From assembly GCA_907165275.2 (NCBI GenBank), contig OU015674.1, forward strand, positions 2,851,001 through 2,915,000: a stretch of DNA of 64,000 bases. The letters are read 5' to 3'. The DNA comes from Zygaena filipendulae (Eukaryota; Arthropoda; Insecta; Lepidoptera; Zygaenidae). The notes below the pieces were generated by a model. It was not told the DNA's origin. It worked only from the letters and a program-made list of their open reading frames with translations, and searched no databases. Of this stretch, positions 54,613 through 64,000 are shown one piece after another. Position 1 is the first letter of the stretch; every line of letters begins with the position of its first letter. The position numbers and the translations under genes were made by a program.

Positions 54613-55235
54613 GTGATTTTAAAGATATATTTAGACTTTATATAGAGGATAATGTTGGTTAATCTTTGATCCAACGAGAACGAGCGTCTGGACCAAAAGA
54701 AAACTAAAAAACTAATACGTCATGTTTTTAACCGACTTCTACTACTACTACATATATCGTTCTGAAATAGCGATCGGTCTCTAAGTTTCAGTTAGAGAAA
54801 GAATGGATTCATGATACCCGTTTACCTTATGTTACGACTTCGAATACAGCTTCTAGAGGTTTTCCTTCAGCAGGTTATGAATCTCAACTGCTAGATAAAG
54901 ACCTCCCTTTCCACAGCGATTCTCTTGTGCCATCCTAATTTAGTTTGATCACCATTTCTCCTTCGACCGACACCACTGCTACAAGTTGCAGAAGATTTAC
55001 TTCTCCAAGTCGTGTACCGACTCGTGACAACCCTGACAAACATCCGGCTGTTACTGGGTAAGCGGATTATGTCACCGCACTAGTGGTGGTAACCTGTGCA
55101 ACCGTCTATGGGAACCGCCGCCTTACCCGTCCAACATTGCATTTTCTCCGAGAAAATGCAACAAACACTATGCAGTGCCTGATTCTAGAAAAAAAAAATT
55201 GTTCTGTTGTATCAAGAGTAATAAAGTAGGCAACT
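54613..55235. other. Unassigned, with a 25-base palindrome
   Basis: TTTTAACCGACTTC at about 54726 is a scrap of the RTE tail. TTGCATTTTCTC and its exact complement around one C lie at 55137-55161. The GC-richer part at 55000-55135 has no convincing frame. Confidence 0.45.
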
Positions 55236-55300
55236 TTTATCTTTAGCTAATTCTTATTTTTATTTTGATTTTCCTTGCATTCGTAATGAAAAGCATCTAA
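55236..55300 (-). mobile_element. P-family fragment
   Basis: TTTAGCTAATTCTTATTTTT and CCTTGCATTCGTAATGAAAA match the middle of P copies at 6.1 and 20.3 kb. Confidence 0.6.
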
Positions 55301-55730
55301 AGTATTTTTTTAATGATAGGAGCCATTGAATGAACTTAATATCTTTTAGATCTCACCACTTTTAACAGTAAACTCATAATTTGGGTGCTTATCTTGCAAC
55401 TATTTTCGTTGCAAACTTGATTTTCTTTTATATTAAATGTTTTTGAGTGGATGTTCTTTTCTCTGTGGTTAGTAGATATCTATCCAATAAATTGCAAGGT
55501 TGTGCTAGGTGCACTACTCACACCAATTCCCAGGGCTCCGCAGCCGTGAGGTCTAATGGCATCCGTGTGGGTTGAAACATGGACCACTTTTGAACGGCAC
55601 GAGTAACGGTACAAGTAATTGTACAGTCAACGGAACAATTATCTGATCATGCAGCCCTAGTTTTAAATTGGATTTACCAAAACAACAATAGAAAACGGTT
55701 ATATAATAAATAATAATGTATCTGCAGTAA

Positions 55731-55933
55731 TCTCTACTAATATTATAAATGCGAAAGTAACTCTGTCTGTCTGTTTGCCTGTTACGCTTTCACGCCATAA
55801 CGGCTCAAGCGATCATCATGAAATTTTGTACACTCGTTATCAGAGGTACAGAGAAGGACATAAGGTACTTTTTATCCCGGAATTCCCTTTGGTTTTGGAA
55901 ATTTCCGCGGGTGAAACCGCGGAGCACAGCTAG
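55731..55933 (+). mobile_element. Helitron, full length
   Basis: TCTCTACTAATATTATAAAT after an A, TGTCTGTCTGTTTGCC, then GCGGGTGAAACCGC and GCACAGCTAG before a T. The CCCGCGGGAAC block is changed to CCCTTTGGTTTTGG. Confidence 0.85.
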
Positions 55934-56684
55934 TTGAGTATATAATAGTAATAGTAAATTAAAATACATAAATAGTAAAACATATTTGTTTGAAATGTTA
56001 TTCAATGAGATCATAATATTCCTAATGTACCTACCTACTAGTCATAAAGTTACTCAATCCGTTGTTTGATAAAGCTACAAACATAGAAGTACTACACACA
56101 TACAAGCATACAACCTATGCCCGCCCCTAAACGAATTTAGGCGTCTATGTTTGATCGTGTGTATTAAACTACTTCAAGCTAATTCTTAATCAAATTTTTC
56201 AGACATCATGTTTTCATTTTATACTTTAATACATTGTTATAACGACGCTTTTTCGGTACGTACATTTAGTTACATATAACCTATTTATTTAGGCACAAAA
56301 TTTTGTAGTACGCTCAATATGAACCGTTTGAGTAACCCAATTCTCCGACAGCATCGGGTATACAAAAATCGATCTTCTAACTAACAAATTTAAATCGAAA
56401 TTGGGTTGCATTGTCACGAATTACGTAACTTATTAAGGTCACTCACAGTTGCATAATCTGTAACGTACATTGCTCTTGCATAGTGACCAATTTGTCTTGA
56501 TCTTTGGGTTTCTATCATTGAACTTATTAGGAGAAACATTATGTGATCATCCAGGGGGAATGAAAGGTCTAGTTATGATGGTTTGTATAACACTATTGGC
56601 TAATTTAAGAAATGTTACTGTTGGTTTGGTAATGTGGTGAGTTACTTTGATTATTCTATGTCAGATCTAAATAGTATTAAAGGA
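55934..56684. other. Unassigned AT-rich DNA
   Basis: Nothing recognised. Confidence 0.4.
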
Positions 56685-56900
56685 CTAGCTGGGCCCTACG
56701 GTTTCATTTGCGCCAATTTCGGTATTCCTGGAGGAACATTTTATATCGGAGTGAAAGTACACTTACCTTCTATTCCGAGTCCTAAATCACTCGCAAACTA
56801 CTATACACCAAATAACTGCTACACAGGCCGCGGTTTCCGCTGCAGAATTTTAATATTCCTGCGGGAACTCAAGGACACTGTGGTTATCATTTATTACCTG
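56685..56900 (-). mobile_element. Worn Helitron pieces
   Basis: CTAGCTGGGCCCTACGGTTT and CGCCAATTTCGGTATTCC are a 3' end. From 56825, GCCGCGGTTTCCGC and TTCCTGCGGGAACTC look like two more fragments. The 93-codon plus frame is made of these. Confidence 0.5.
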
Positions 56901-57841
56901 GAATTCCCGAGGTAATCCATAAATACAAACGGAAGTGCTGGTTTAAAATTAAAGAAATAACAAGCGGATTTCCGTCTTCCTATAAATATGTAGATTATCT
57001 CAGTAAAACCATAATTTTTAGATGAAAAAAAAACATATTAAAAAACAAGGGAAACAAGGACATACATTTTCGAAGTCGGTTGAACATAGCTATTTACCGT
57101 TATATTATTATTGGGGTTGCTTTTTTTTCTCGAATAAGCCAAGTAGGTCGCCGAATACACGATGATATTTGTGAGTGGAATTCGCTGATGAAAGTGTGAC
57201 GCAAAGAGTTGCATCACGATTGGCTTAGTCGTTCAATGTCTGCCAAGGTTTTTAGTTCACAGCGAGCTGGGCGATTTTTATTGCGATTAAGACGATCGTG
57301 TGCGTGCAAATTTTCATACAAAAAGCCAAACCGTTTATCTCCCCTTAAACATAGACCAATTTTGATGATTTTTTTACATGTTATTGATGTATTGGATAAC
57401 TAGGGCTGTACGTTTTGATTTTAAAGAAATATTGCTTATAACAAAAGTTATTAGCATCTCAATATCCATATTTTTTACAAAAAATCTTCCTCGAGCTTTT
57501 TAATTTATTAAAGTTAAACTAAACTGAATTACTAAATTAGAAAAACGTACAGCCCTAGATTAAGGTGTACTGAATCGAATGACACCAAAATTGTCTCATT
57601 TAGTGAAGGTTTAGGGGGGTAGAAAAGGTTTGGCCCGAAACAATATTTCAGAAGGAAAAAGTAGGCACTCGCCTCTAGGTCCTGCAAGTCTCTCTATCGC
57701 ACGATACGGGTCGGGGTGTTATCGATGTTATTATAGCCTAGGGTGGAGAATATCGATATAGCGATCGATATTGAAAGGTTAATTAGGGTTACACAAATAA
57801 TATCATGAAAAAAGCCTACGAATAGGTAATTTTATTGATTA
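56901..57841. other. Unassigned DNA
   Basis: The plus frame at 57209-57403 (64 codons) is basic but has no domain. TTTCGAAGTCGGTTGAAC near 57070 resembles an RTE tail end. Confidence 0.4.
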
Positions 57842-57930
57842 CTAGCTGTTCCCTGCAGTTTCACCCACGTTAATTTCGGAGATCTCCCGGTTATTCCGAG
57901 ATAAAAGTACTTACTACCCTATATTTTTTT
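57842..57930 (-). mobile_element. Helitron 3' fragment
   Basis: CTAGCTGTTCCCTGCAGTTT after an A, ACCCACGTTAATTTCGGAG, then lost after ATTCCGAGATAAAAG. Confidence 0.65.
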
Positions 57931-57999
57931 CTGCACCTACCTGTAGGTATCTACTTACCTGTTGATTTTAACTAACTGCGTTGTAGTACGGGAGTCCAA

Positions 58000-58580
58000 G
58001 ACGAAATTTATGGATTTACTAAAGCGCGTCAGATTAACATAACATCTTGCACCTCCACCAAATAAAGGCCCTCGACACAGAGGGGCGCATCTAGAATAAC
58101 CGATCAGAATAATAAAAAAAAACGATAGCCGGAAATACTCAAGCGCATCAGATTAAGACATAGTAGGTTAATTACATTCTGAAAACTGTGTATATGAATA
58201 ATCTGCGATTTGAACATGACGTAAGGGAGTTTAAAAAGGATCACAAACTTGCAAAAAAACCGTTATCTCGATTTTCTCGAACGCGGTTGATGTTTTTTAC
58301 ATTTGGAAGTAAAATAACTCAAGGATAGCGGGAAAAATATAATCTGCCGATTTCCACGAGCCGAAGAAACAAAAATCATCTATAAAGTTTAGAACGAGCA
58401 GCTGCAGATGCTGCAGTGAAACATGTATTCCTCACTCTGGCTTGCTTTCCCTTTCTCTTTTTTTCTATCACACTCTCGCACCGTCCTCACACTACTTTCC
58501 ATCGCCATGACGTCATCACAGGATAAAACGGCATTAAACGTGTCAAATTGATAACCTCCTTATTTGAAGTCGGTTAAAAT
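58000..58580 (-). mobile_element. RTE-type LINE 3' region
   Basis: The plus-strand right end ATAACCTCCTTATTTGAAGT with CGGTTAAAA is a reversed RTE tail. Inside, AAGCGCGTCAGATTAA and AAGCGCATCAGATTAA recur about 118 bases apart. ATGACGTCAT lies at about 58507. No coding frame. Confidence 0.5.
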
Positions 58581-58619
58581 GAATATTAAAATAAGTTCCA
58601 GGCAAGTAATGTAACTTAA

Positions 58620-58741
58620 CTTAACTTTATGTGATGTAACTGTAAAATGTAAATGTAAATGTAAATTGTAATGGGGTTTCTATGGGTTCTATGGGTTCTT
58701 GTGGCCTGAAATAAATGTTATTATTATTATTATTATTATTA
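58620..58741 (+). mobile_element. Retroelement tail with (ATT)n
   Basis: TGTAAATGTAAATGTAAATG, TTCTATGGGTTCTATGGG and CCTGAAATAAATG, then ATT repeats (58718-58741), the same end motif as at 45.64 kb. Confidence 0.45.
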
Positions 58742-58792
58742 CATCAAGCTATAGGTAGTAACTAGTACACCTTTCATTTTAATGTAATTTTA

Positions 58793-58960
58793 ACCGACTT
58801 CCAAAAATAAGTGGTAAAGGTAGTTAGGTAAAACTTTTTTCTATAAAAGTATGTATTGAACCGACCCACTGATCACTGATCAGTTCAAGTTGGTGCCAAG
58901 CCTACCGTTTGGGTTTTTATGGATTATATCGGTAGGTTTTTATATTTTTGATGTCGGACG
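58793..58960. repeat. Diverged copy of the palindrome arm
   Basis: It starts TTTTAACCGACTTCCAAAAA and contains CCACTGATCACTGATCAG, AAGTTGGTGCCAAGCC and GGATTATATCGGTAGG, in the order of the 34.8-kb palindrome's left arm. It shows that the ACCGACTTCC end and the GATCGGT/GGTGCCAAGCC block belong to one family. Confidence 0.55.
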
Positions 58961-58999
58961 ATGTTTTTTTGTTGGAAAATTTGTATGGAACTGTGAATC

Positions 59000-59434
59000 T
59001 ATATACCGCGTAATTTGTTTTTTATATTAGTGACTGTTTTACTTTTTTTTTGTTGTTTTACTTTATTTTTTTCTGAATGTACCTATTATTAAAAAAAAAA
59101 ATATTGATTTTAATGCAATTTTCGCTGCATTTTATTTATCAACTTAAGTAATCTAAAAAAAAACATATTTTTTTTATTTATGTATTCATTAATTTTTACA
59201 AAGCAAGGAATTTACAATCTTCAAAACCCAATGGGTCCCAAATCTCAAAACAACGCTCGAGTAAATCCCCATGTAGCATCAAGAGCTCCCGTTCTATTGG
59301 TTATGTTTTTGATTTACAAAGTAAATTGCATCTTTTTCGTTTTGTGGATAAACGTAGTTTAGCTAATAGTTTTTCCTCTTCTATATTTCTCTTCCATTCT
59401 AAAAAGTATAAAATAATTTTAGTTGAACATAACA
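59000..59434. other. Unassigned AT-rich DNA
   Basis: The plus frame at 59180-59362 has no domain. Nothing else recognised. Confidence 0.4.
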
Positions 59435-60052
59435 TCTATATATACATATAATAAAATTGTAACAGGTCGATGTCTGTACATGGGAGATAAATAAGAAAAA
59501 ATAAATTTAGGTGACTCTATGAGTGATATAGAAGCCAAAAATATCGTTTTTAAAATTTTTGTCTGTCTGTCTATCTGTCTGTATATTTGGGCATAGATAA
59601 GCAATAGTGTGTTAACCCACACTGGAGAAATTTTGAGTAAATTGTGTTTTAAAATTATAGCGCCATTTTCTGTTAATATTTTATATGTTCAATATTTAGT
59701 TACATACTTAAACAATGTAATAAGGTAAACATATAATTAAAAAACGTTCCCTAACTCTCAATAAATCGTTCTGAATAGGTAACTTAATTTTGTGGGTTAA
59801 CATGTTATTGCTTATCTGCGTCCATTTGTATTCGTGCTACGCAAAAACTGCGGCACCAAATTGAATGCGGTTTTTTTTGTTGTATTGAGAAGGGTTTAAC
59901 TTAGATACTCATGTTTTGATTTTTTCTAAATTCCATCTGCAACTCGAGATATTAAAAAGAAATGCTGGGCATCCTACTAATATTATAAATGTAAAAGTGT
60001 GGATGTTTGGATGTTTGGATATTTGGATGTTTGGATGTTTGTTACTCAATCA
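59435..60052 (+). mobile_element. Composite Helitron interrupted by a MITE
   Basis: TCTATATATACATATAATAA after an A starts the U module, which is split at 59588/59824. It ends at GCTGGGCA, where TCCTACTAATATTATAAATG begins the Lep1-like body. There GATGTTTG is repeated (about five WGTTTGGA units). The body is cut off after GTTACTCAATCA. Confidence 0.75.
59589..59823 (-). mobile_element. Z-family MITE, copy 2, nested
   Basis: 235 bases with ends GGGCATAGATAAGCAATAGT and TTATTGCTTATCTGCGTCC, flanked by ATTT at 59585-59588 and 59824-59827. Removing it restores GTATATTTGTATTCGTGC, nearly as in the undisturbed copy at 24.76 kb. It is reversed relative to copies 1 and 3. Confidence 0.9.
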
Positions 60053-60114
60053 GGCTACGAAATAATTCGAATATATTATGTAGGTAGGTAACTGCTGCCC
60101 TTGCGGCTTGTGCT

Positions 60115-60190
60115 TAGTTTAGTCGCGGCCGGCCGGCGCGGTGCCGCGTCCCCGCTACCCCCCGCGTCCCCCGCTGCTGCTTTCCTAGTG
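60115..60190. other. GC-rich patch
   Basis: GGCCGGCCGGCGCGG and CCCCGCTACCCCCCGCG. The 74-codon frame across it has no domain. It recalls 39640-39775. Confidence 0.45.
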
Positions 60191-60242
60191 TGCGTGAGAA
60201 TTTGCGCATGTTGTGTTTGTGTTGTTGACGCCAGGGGAGTAT

Positions 60243-60320
60243 CAGAGCGGCATGAAACAGATAGACTTTTTGCAAATACCTACTCGCGACGCGTCTCGGA
60301 TCGGAGTGATTCTCTTAATG
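60243..60320 (+). repeat. Repeat with a conserved open frame, copy 2
   Basis: CAGAGCGGCATGAAACAGAT and ACTCGCGACGCGTCTCGG match 51240-51322 in reverse. The shared frame reads KQIDFLQIPTRDASRIG here. It ends a few bases after ATTCTCTTAATGC. Confidence 0.5.
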
Positions 60321-60534
60321 CATAACAATTTTATAATAGATCTATGTATGCTGTGTTACACCTATTTGCATCATAGACGTATAGAGCTTATATACCTAAC
60401 AGTTGTTTTATTTTTTAACGTAAAAATTATAATTTAATTTTCAGTGACTTCAAAAAGGAAATGATCTGTATCCACTGTAAATATGTAAGTACATAATTTA
60501 TGTGATTTTTACAGAAACTAAGTCAGTTAAATTT

Positions 60535-60769
60535 GGACGCAGATAAGCAATAATATGTTAACCCACAAAATTAAGTTATTGATTCAGAACGATTTATTGA
60601 GAGTCAGGGAACGTTTTTTAATTATGTGTTCACCCTATTACATTGCTTAAATATGTATGTAAATATTTAACATAAAAAATGTTGACACAAAATGGTGCTA
60701 TACTTTTAAAACTCGATTTACTCAAAATTTATCCAGTGTGGATTAACACACTATTGCTTATCTATGTCC
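60535..60769 (+). mobile_element. Z-family MITE, copy 3
   Basis: 235 bases, GGACGCAGATAAGCAATAAT to TATTGCTTATCTATGTCC, flanked by ATTT at 60531-60534 and 60770-60773. It has the same length and the same duplication as the nested copy, 0.7 kb away in the other direction. Confidence 0.9.
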
Positions 60770-60780
60770 ATTTATCTTAT

Positions 60781-60927
60781 ACCAGCTTCCGGCAGTCCCA
60801 CTCGAAAGCCAGTTCCCATTCCCATTCCAGGTCGGCGATGCAGCTGCATGCCTTCTGGTGTTATAGATGTCCATGGGCGGCGGTAATCACTTACCATCAG
60901 GTGTACCCCTTATGACATAAAAAAGAA
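60781..60927 (+). mobile_element. LINE 3' tail (CR1-like style)
   Basis: GGCGGCGGTAATCACTTACC, ATCAGGTG and ATGACATAAAAAAG match the general form of lepidopteran CR1/Jockey-type 3' ends. ATTAGGTG..ATGACATAAAAA in P copies looks related. Confidence 0.5.
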
Positions 60928-60929
60928 AG

Positions 60930-60988
60930 CAAAGAAACAAATAAACAAAAAACAAAATCGAATCTTTCTTCTTTATAATATTAGTATA
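60930..60988 (-). mobile_element. Helitron 5' stub
   Basis: ACAAATAAACAAAAAACAA, then CTTCTTTATAATATTAGTAT and AGA before a T, the TCTATAC-type 5' end only. Confidence 0.6.
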
Positions 60989-61364
60989 GATTAACAAACA
61001 TCAAAATATTATCCAAATAGTTGCGTATATTTGACTGTGAACGACCTATCTAGATCATTTTTATTGTAAAATCATTGACGATCTGCATCATGCATGCATG
61101 TTAATCTCAATAAACTAAAAATTGGCTAATGTAACAACCTTGACACCCATAGCTGGAAACCAGTTATTACGAGAATATTTTTATACTGCATTGCGTCATA
61201 CGTATGTCAACACTACCGAAAACCGACGAGTATTGAATCCAACGACGCATGGATGCAGATCAGACTTAAAAGGTTTGATAAAACCACGACCAGACGTACC
61301 AAGCGAAGGTCTATAGTCTATGCCTACTCTTCTAAGACGCCGTTCGATATATAAATCTGGACAT

Positions 61365-61522
61365 GAAAAGCACATAGTCGGATATCAACATCCGACCAAA
61401 CTACTTTTTAGCACTAAAATACAAAATATTTTAGAATTTTAGTGTTCAAAATCAGTTTTGGTCTTAACACTAGTGTTCAAAAGTAGTTTGGTCGGATGTT
61501 GAGATCCAACCATATGCTTTTC
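61365..61522. repeat. Inverted repeat, 44-base arms
   Basis: GAAAAGCACATAGTCGGAT at 61365 pairs with ATGCTTTTC ending at 61522. AACATCCGACCAAACTACTT is exact in both arms (61365-61408, 61479-61522). The loop also has inverted ACTAAAAT/ATTTTAGT words. Probably a MITE. Confidence 0.75.
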
Positions 61523-61551
61523 AACACTGATTGACGTTCGAGCATCAGTAA

Positions 61552-61693
61552 TGCTACTGCTCCACCTGCGTGTTAACGCGTAAATTAGTGCGCTAATTTA
61601 GATGTGGCCAACATTTTAACGCGTTAACTTACTAACATTACCACGTCAGACATTAACATCAACGTTAACGTTAACGCAGGTGGAGCAGTAGCA
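61552..61693 (-). mobile_element. Young Harbinger-like MITE, copy 2
   Basis: 142 bases, the reverse complement of 36744-36885 with one substitution, flanked by TAA on both sides (61549-61551, 61694-61696). Confidence 0.85.
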
Positions 61694-61735
61694 TAAGAGA
61701 ATTGCAGACTACATGCTGATAAACAATAAGCCTAG

Positions 61736-61985
61736 ATCCCGGGAAGGTCAACCACGGATGTAGAGCAAGTGAGTATCTGGTGACGTCATGAAGGCTCAGA
61801 AGCGGAGGCAGCATGTGGCGATGATAATGTGCAATCTAGCGAAAGCATTTGATATCTTCGACCATGCTGTAAGTTTCCAAGCTAAAGCACTACGGAGTGG
61901 ATGGTCCAGCGCTGAATCTGATCAATTATATGAATATGAACGACTGAATAACCGCCCCCCTAGCCAAGGTAACAATCTATAATCG
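61736..61985 (+). pseudogene. Non-LTR reverse transcriptase fragment, frameshifted
   Basis: IPGRSTTDVEQV (from 61736) corresponds to the FRPGRSTTDAV region of Jockey/CR1-type reverse transcriptases. After a one-base frame change, DVMKAQKRRQHVAMIM and CNLAKAFDIFDH (from about 61779) match the DLSKAFDxxDH block around the first catalytic aspartate, which is N here. The rest of the palm, including YxDD, is absent. The fragment is dead and short. It lies just downstream of the young MITE. Confidence 0.7.
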
Positions 61986-62074
61986 TTATCGTTATAAAAA
62001 ACTAAGGAACGTATCGTCATGTCACGTGGTCGCGTAAAATTGGTCTTTTGATTGGACGATTTTACGTGGCCACG

Positions 62075-62125
62075 TGATATAGAATAGAATAGAATACAAT
62101 AGAATAAATTTATTACCATAAGTTT
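62075..62125 (+). repeat. AATAG-rich retroelement-like tail
   Basis: ATAGAATAGAATAGAATAC and AATAGAATAAATTTATTACC follow the LINE fragment at a short distance and may be its tail, which is inference. Confidence 0.35.
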
Positions 62126-62142
62126 TATTTATTTGTTAACTA

Positions 62143-62192
62143 CCCCTGACAACGTGTATGTAAAATTAACGTATACTTATGTAAGGATTAAT
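62143..62192 (-). mobile_element. Helitron inner scrap
   Basis: ACCCCTGACAACGTGTATGT with AAAATTA, then ATGTAAGGA before a T. Most of the element is deleted. Confidence 0.45.
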
Positions 62193-62616
62193 TACTTGTA
62201 TTAAACGGTACTTTGACTTGTGAATCTATCATCTTTTCACCTTTTTTTTGCTTTTTATTCCTATCAAAAATAAAATAAGTGGATACCTACCTACTTTGTA
62301 TTTAATTTTGTGAAAATAAAGAATAGGTAAATACTCAATATATTATAGAACCACCGTCACACGAACGGTTGCGGCAATCCGAAACCTTGGCATATAAAGG
62401 AGTGTACACCGGTATAATGTGTTACATCACTGTACCGACACTGGTTCTGTATCCACTGACAGACAAGCGAGCCGGTTTTACGTTGGGTAATCAATACACA
62501 ATACGGTTCAAAACGATAAAGGTTACACACTTCGTAATGTTAATAGAATAATTTGGAATGATCTACAATAATAATATCTAACTGTCGATGTCGTCGGCAA
62601 TCGGCATATTGTATCA
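62193..62616. other. Unassigned DNA
   Basis: The plus frame at 62369-62551 has no recognisable domain. Nothing else seen. Confidence 0.4.
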
Positions 62617-62995
62617 TTCGTCCGTTCCTCAGACCAAATAAAAACTAAAGACGGAACGCGTAGAACAAACCAGTCAAGCCCGGAAAAAGACACCATGCCG
62701 TGCACGTACACAGAAACACGCACACACTTACAAGAAAAAGACACCATACCTTTTTAGTTTTAGTTGGAGCTTCTCCCGCTAATGGAGGTGACGCAACAAT
62801 TAAGTTACAAAAAATGCCATATTGTGTCGGCAACGGTCAAAAAATAAAAAACAGCATGGAATCCCTTATCAGTCAGTAAACTTCGCAAATCCATACACTT
62901 TGCTAAGCACCACATGCATACGCATTAACCGGCTTCACTTCGTTGTTCGAGACGTTCCGTCTTTAGTTTTTATTTGGTCTGAGGTCCGTTCGTTC
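62617..62995. repeat. Inverted repeat, about 50-base arms
   Basis: GACCAAATAAAAACTAAAGA (62632-62651) and its exact complement (about 62961-62980) lie within arms 62617-62666 and 62945-62995 that pair at most positions. Inside, AAAAAGACACCAT occurs twice. The overlapping frames on both strands share VFIWSE because of the symmetry. Probably a MITE. Confidence 0.7.
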
Positions 62996-63457
62996 TGCTT
63001 TCGATGCGTTCGACTTTTTATTGGTCCGTTCGACGGTCGACTTTTTATTTAATGCTTGATAACAACTAGTGTTTTATATTAATAGAAGATCGAACCAAAC
63101 AAAGGCAACTATGCTTAGATTTGTATAAAATTTGTAACAAAACTATGTACCTACAATGATACTACGACTTCCCCTTAACAATTAACTAGATACGAACTGA
63201 GAGCCGTGAGCACAAAATTTGCATTTGCACAACAAAAGCTAATTATCGGTCGGTGTGTCCGTTGCACAACGGTGACGCAATTCGGACCAGTTACCGCTCT
63301 TCACCTTGGCGCAGTGATGTAACGGCGTCATCGCATGTCAAGGTCCGACGGTCGACGCCGGACCGACACATTTTGCAACTAACCGCGGTAGATTTAATTC
63401 TTTTTGCCATTTTTCCCCCTCTGTTTTTCCCTTTCTCTCATCTTATTTCTGTCTAGC
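62996..63457. other. Unassigned, CG-richer part
   Basis: GGTCCGACGGTCGACGCCGG at about 63342 is a partial palindrome. The plus frame at 63253-63456 has no domain. Confidence 0.4.
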
Positions 63458-63512
63458 CAGTCAGTTGCGGTCTCACCCGCGTCAATATCGAAATTCACCC
63501 TTGTTAACAGGA
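63458..63512 (-). mobile_element. Helitron 3' scrap, tandem partner
   Basis: AGTTGCGGTCTCACCCGCGT and CAATATCGAAATTCACCC, directly before another copy in the same orientation. Confidence 0.5.
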
Positions 63513-63707
63513 CTAGCTTTTCCCTGCGGTTTCGCCCGCGGTAATTTCGGAGTTCCCGGGTTACAATATAGCCTTATATATTATTACTCAGAGAGAATGT
63601 AGTATTATATTGGTATTTTTTTTTTAAATCGGTTCAGTAGATCCAGAGATTACCTACCCCCTACAACTTCAAAAACTCACAAACTCTACCTCTTTATAAT
63701 ATTTAGA
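63513..63707 (-). mobile_element. Helitron, TCTATAC subfamily
   Basis: CTAGCTTTTCCCTGCGGTTT after an A, GCCCGCGGTAATTTCGGAG, TCAGTAGATCCAGAGATTAC and TTTATAATATTTAGA before a T. Confidence 0.8.
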
Positions 63708-64000
63708 TTAAACTTTACCTCTGGAAAAATGAAATCACCGTTGGTGTAGGGGTGAGAGAAAACATGAAGTTTCGTATCGGCGGTATCAGTGTAAGAAAAA
63801 ATTACAAAATTTTTACATGTAAGTTTGGTTTCTTAAAGTAGTCTGTCTCCAGGGTGTAAAGTTACCTTTTAATAGGGATTACTTTAAAAAAATCCTAGTT
63901 TGTCAAGTAAACATATATCTAATAAGTAATAGTCAAAAAATGGAAACAAAAAAATAAATAAAATAGTTATTCATTCAAGCAAATAATATGTACTAACTAT
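63708..64000. other. End of window, nothing recognised
   Basis: AT-rich, no repeat or gene seen. Confidence 0.4.

Overview
This window reads as nuclear DNA of a moth or butterfly (Lepidoptera). The evidence is its repeats. Dozens of short elements begin with TC, end with CTAG just after a GC hairpin, and sit between A and T in the target, which are the marks of the Lep1-like non-autonomous Helitrons of Lepidoptera. They are joined by RTE-type LINE tails carrying the ACCGACTTCC motif, tRNA-headed SINEs with (ATT)n tails, and many AT-rich inverted-repeat elements. I see no bacterial operon, ribosome-binding site, rRNA or CRISPR array. The species cannot be named from the sequence.

The window is gene-poor. 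The one protein-coding gene I can support lies on the minus strand at about 51.5-52.74 kb. It has a TATA box, an arthropod-type TCAGT initiator 32 bases downstream, a first exon ending inside a signal peptide, a GT-AG intron, a second exon and an AATAAA signal. It encodes a 150-residue secreted protein with six cysteines that I do not recognise. Nearly every other open frame of 60-115 codons lies in a repeat or looks like chance. A broken LINE reverse-transcriptase fragment is at about 61.7-62.0 kb.

Layout: 0-7 kb, AT-rich DNA with Helitrons, M-family inverted-repeat elements and an RTE remnant. 7-16 kb, a GC-rich inverted repeat, Helitron tandems, a SINE, a composite Helitron and a hAT-like element with a target duplication. 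16-26 kb, a Helitron tandem, a mostly empty 18-22 kb stretch, then a three-level nest at 22.6-23.3 kb. 26-33 kb, a near-perfect foldback and scattered Helitrons. 33-36.3 kb, a dense block: an RTE copy with an internal 273-bp duplication, a 409-bp near-perfect palindrome and a run of four Helitrons in one orientation. 36-46 kb, Helitrons, a very young MITE and a Helitron broken by a SINE. 47-51 kb, three foldback MITEs and a SINE. 51.5-52.7 kb, the secreted-protein gene. 53-64 kb, more Helitrons, a nested 235-bp MITE, the second copy of the young MITE and LINE debris.

The elements share one history: Helitrons are the background, and hAT-like, Harbinger-like and SINE copies have landed inside or beside them. 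Several nested insertions give exact element boundaries and target duplications. Nothing ties the repeats functionally to the gene, although its intron holds a Helitron fragment. All family calls are by eye from ends, duplications and internal similarity. No database search was run.
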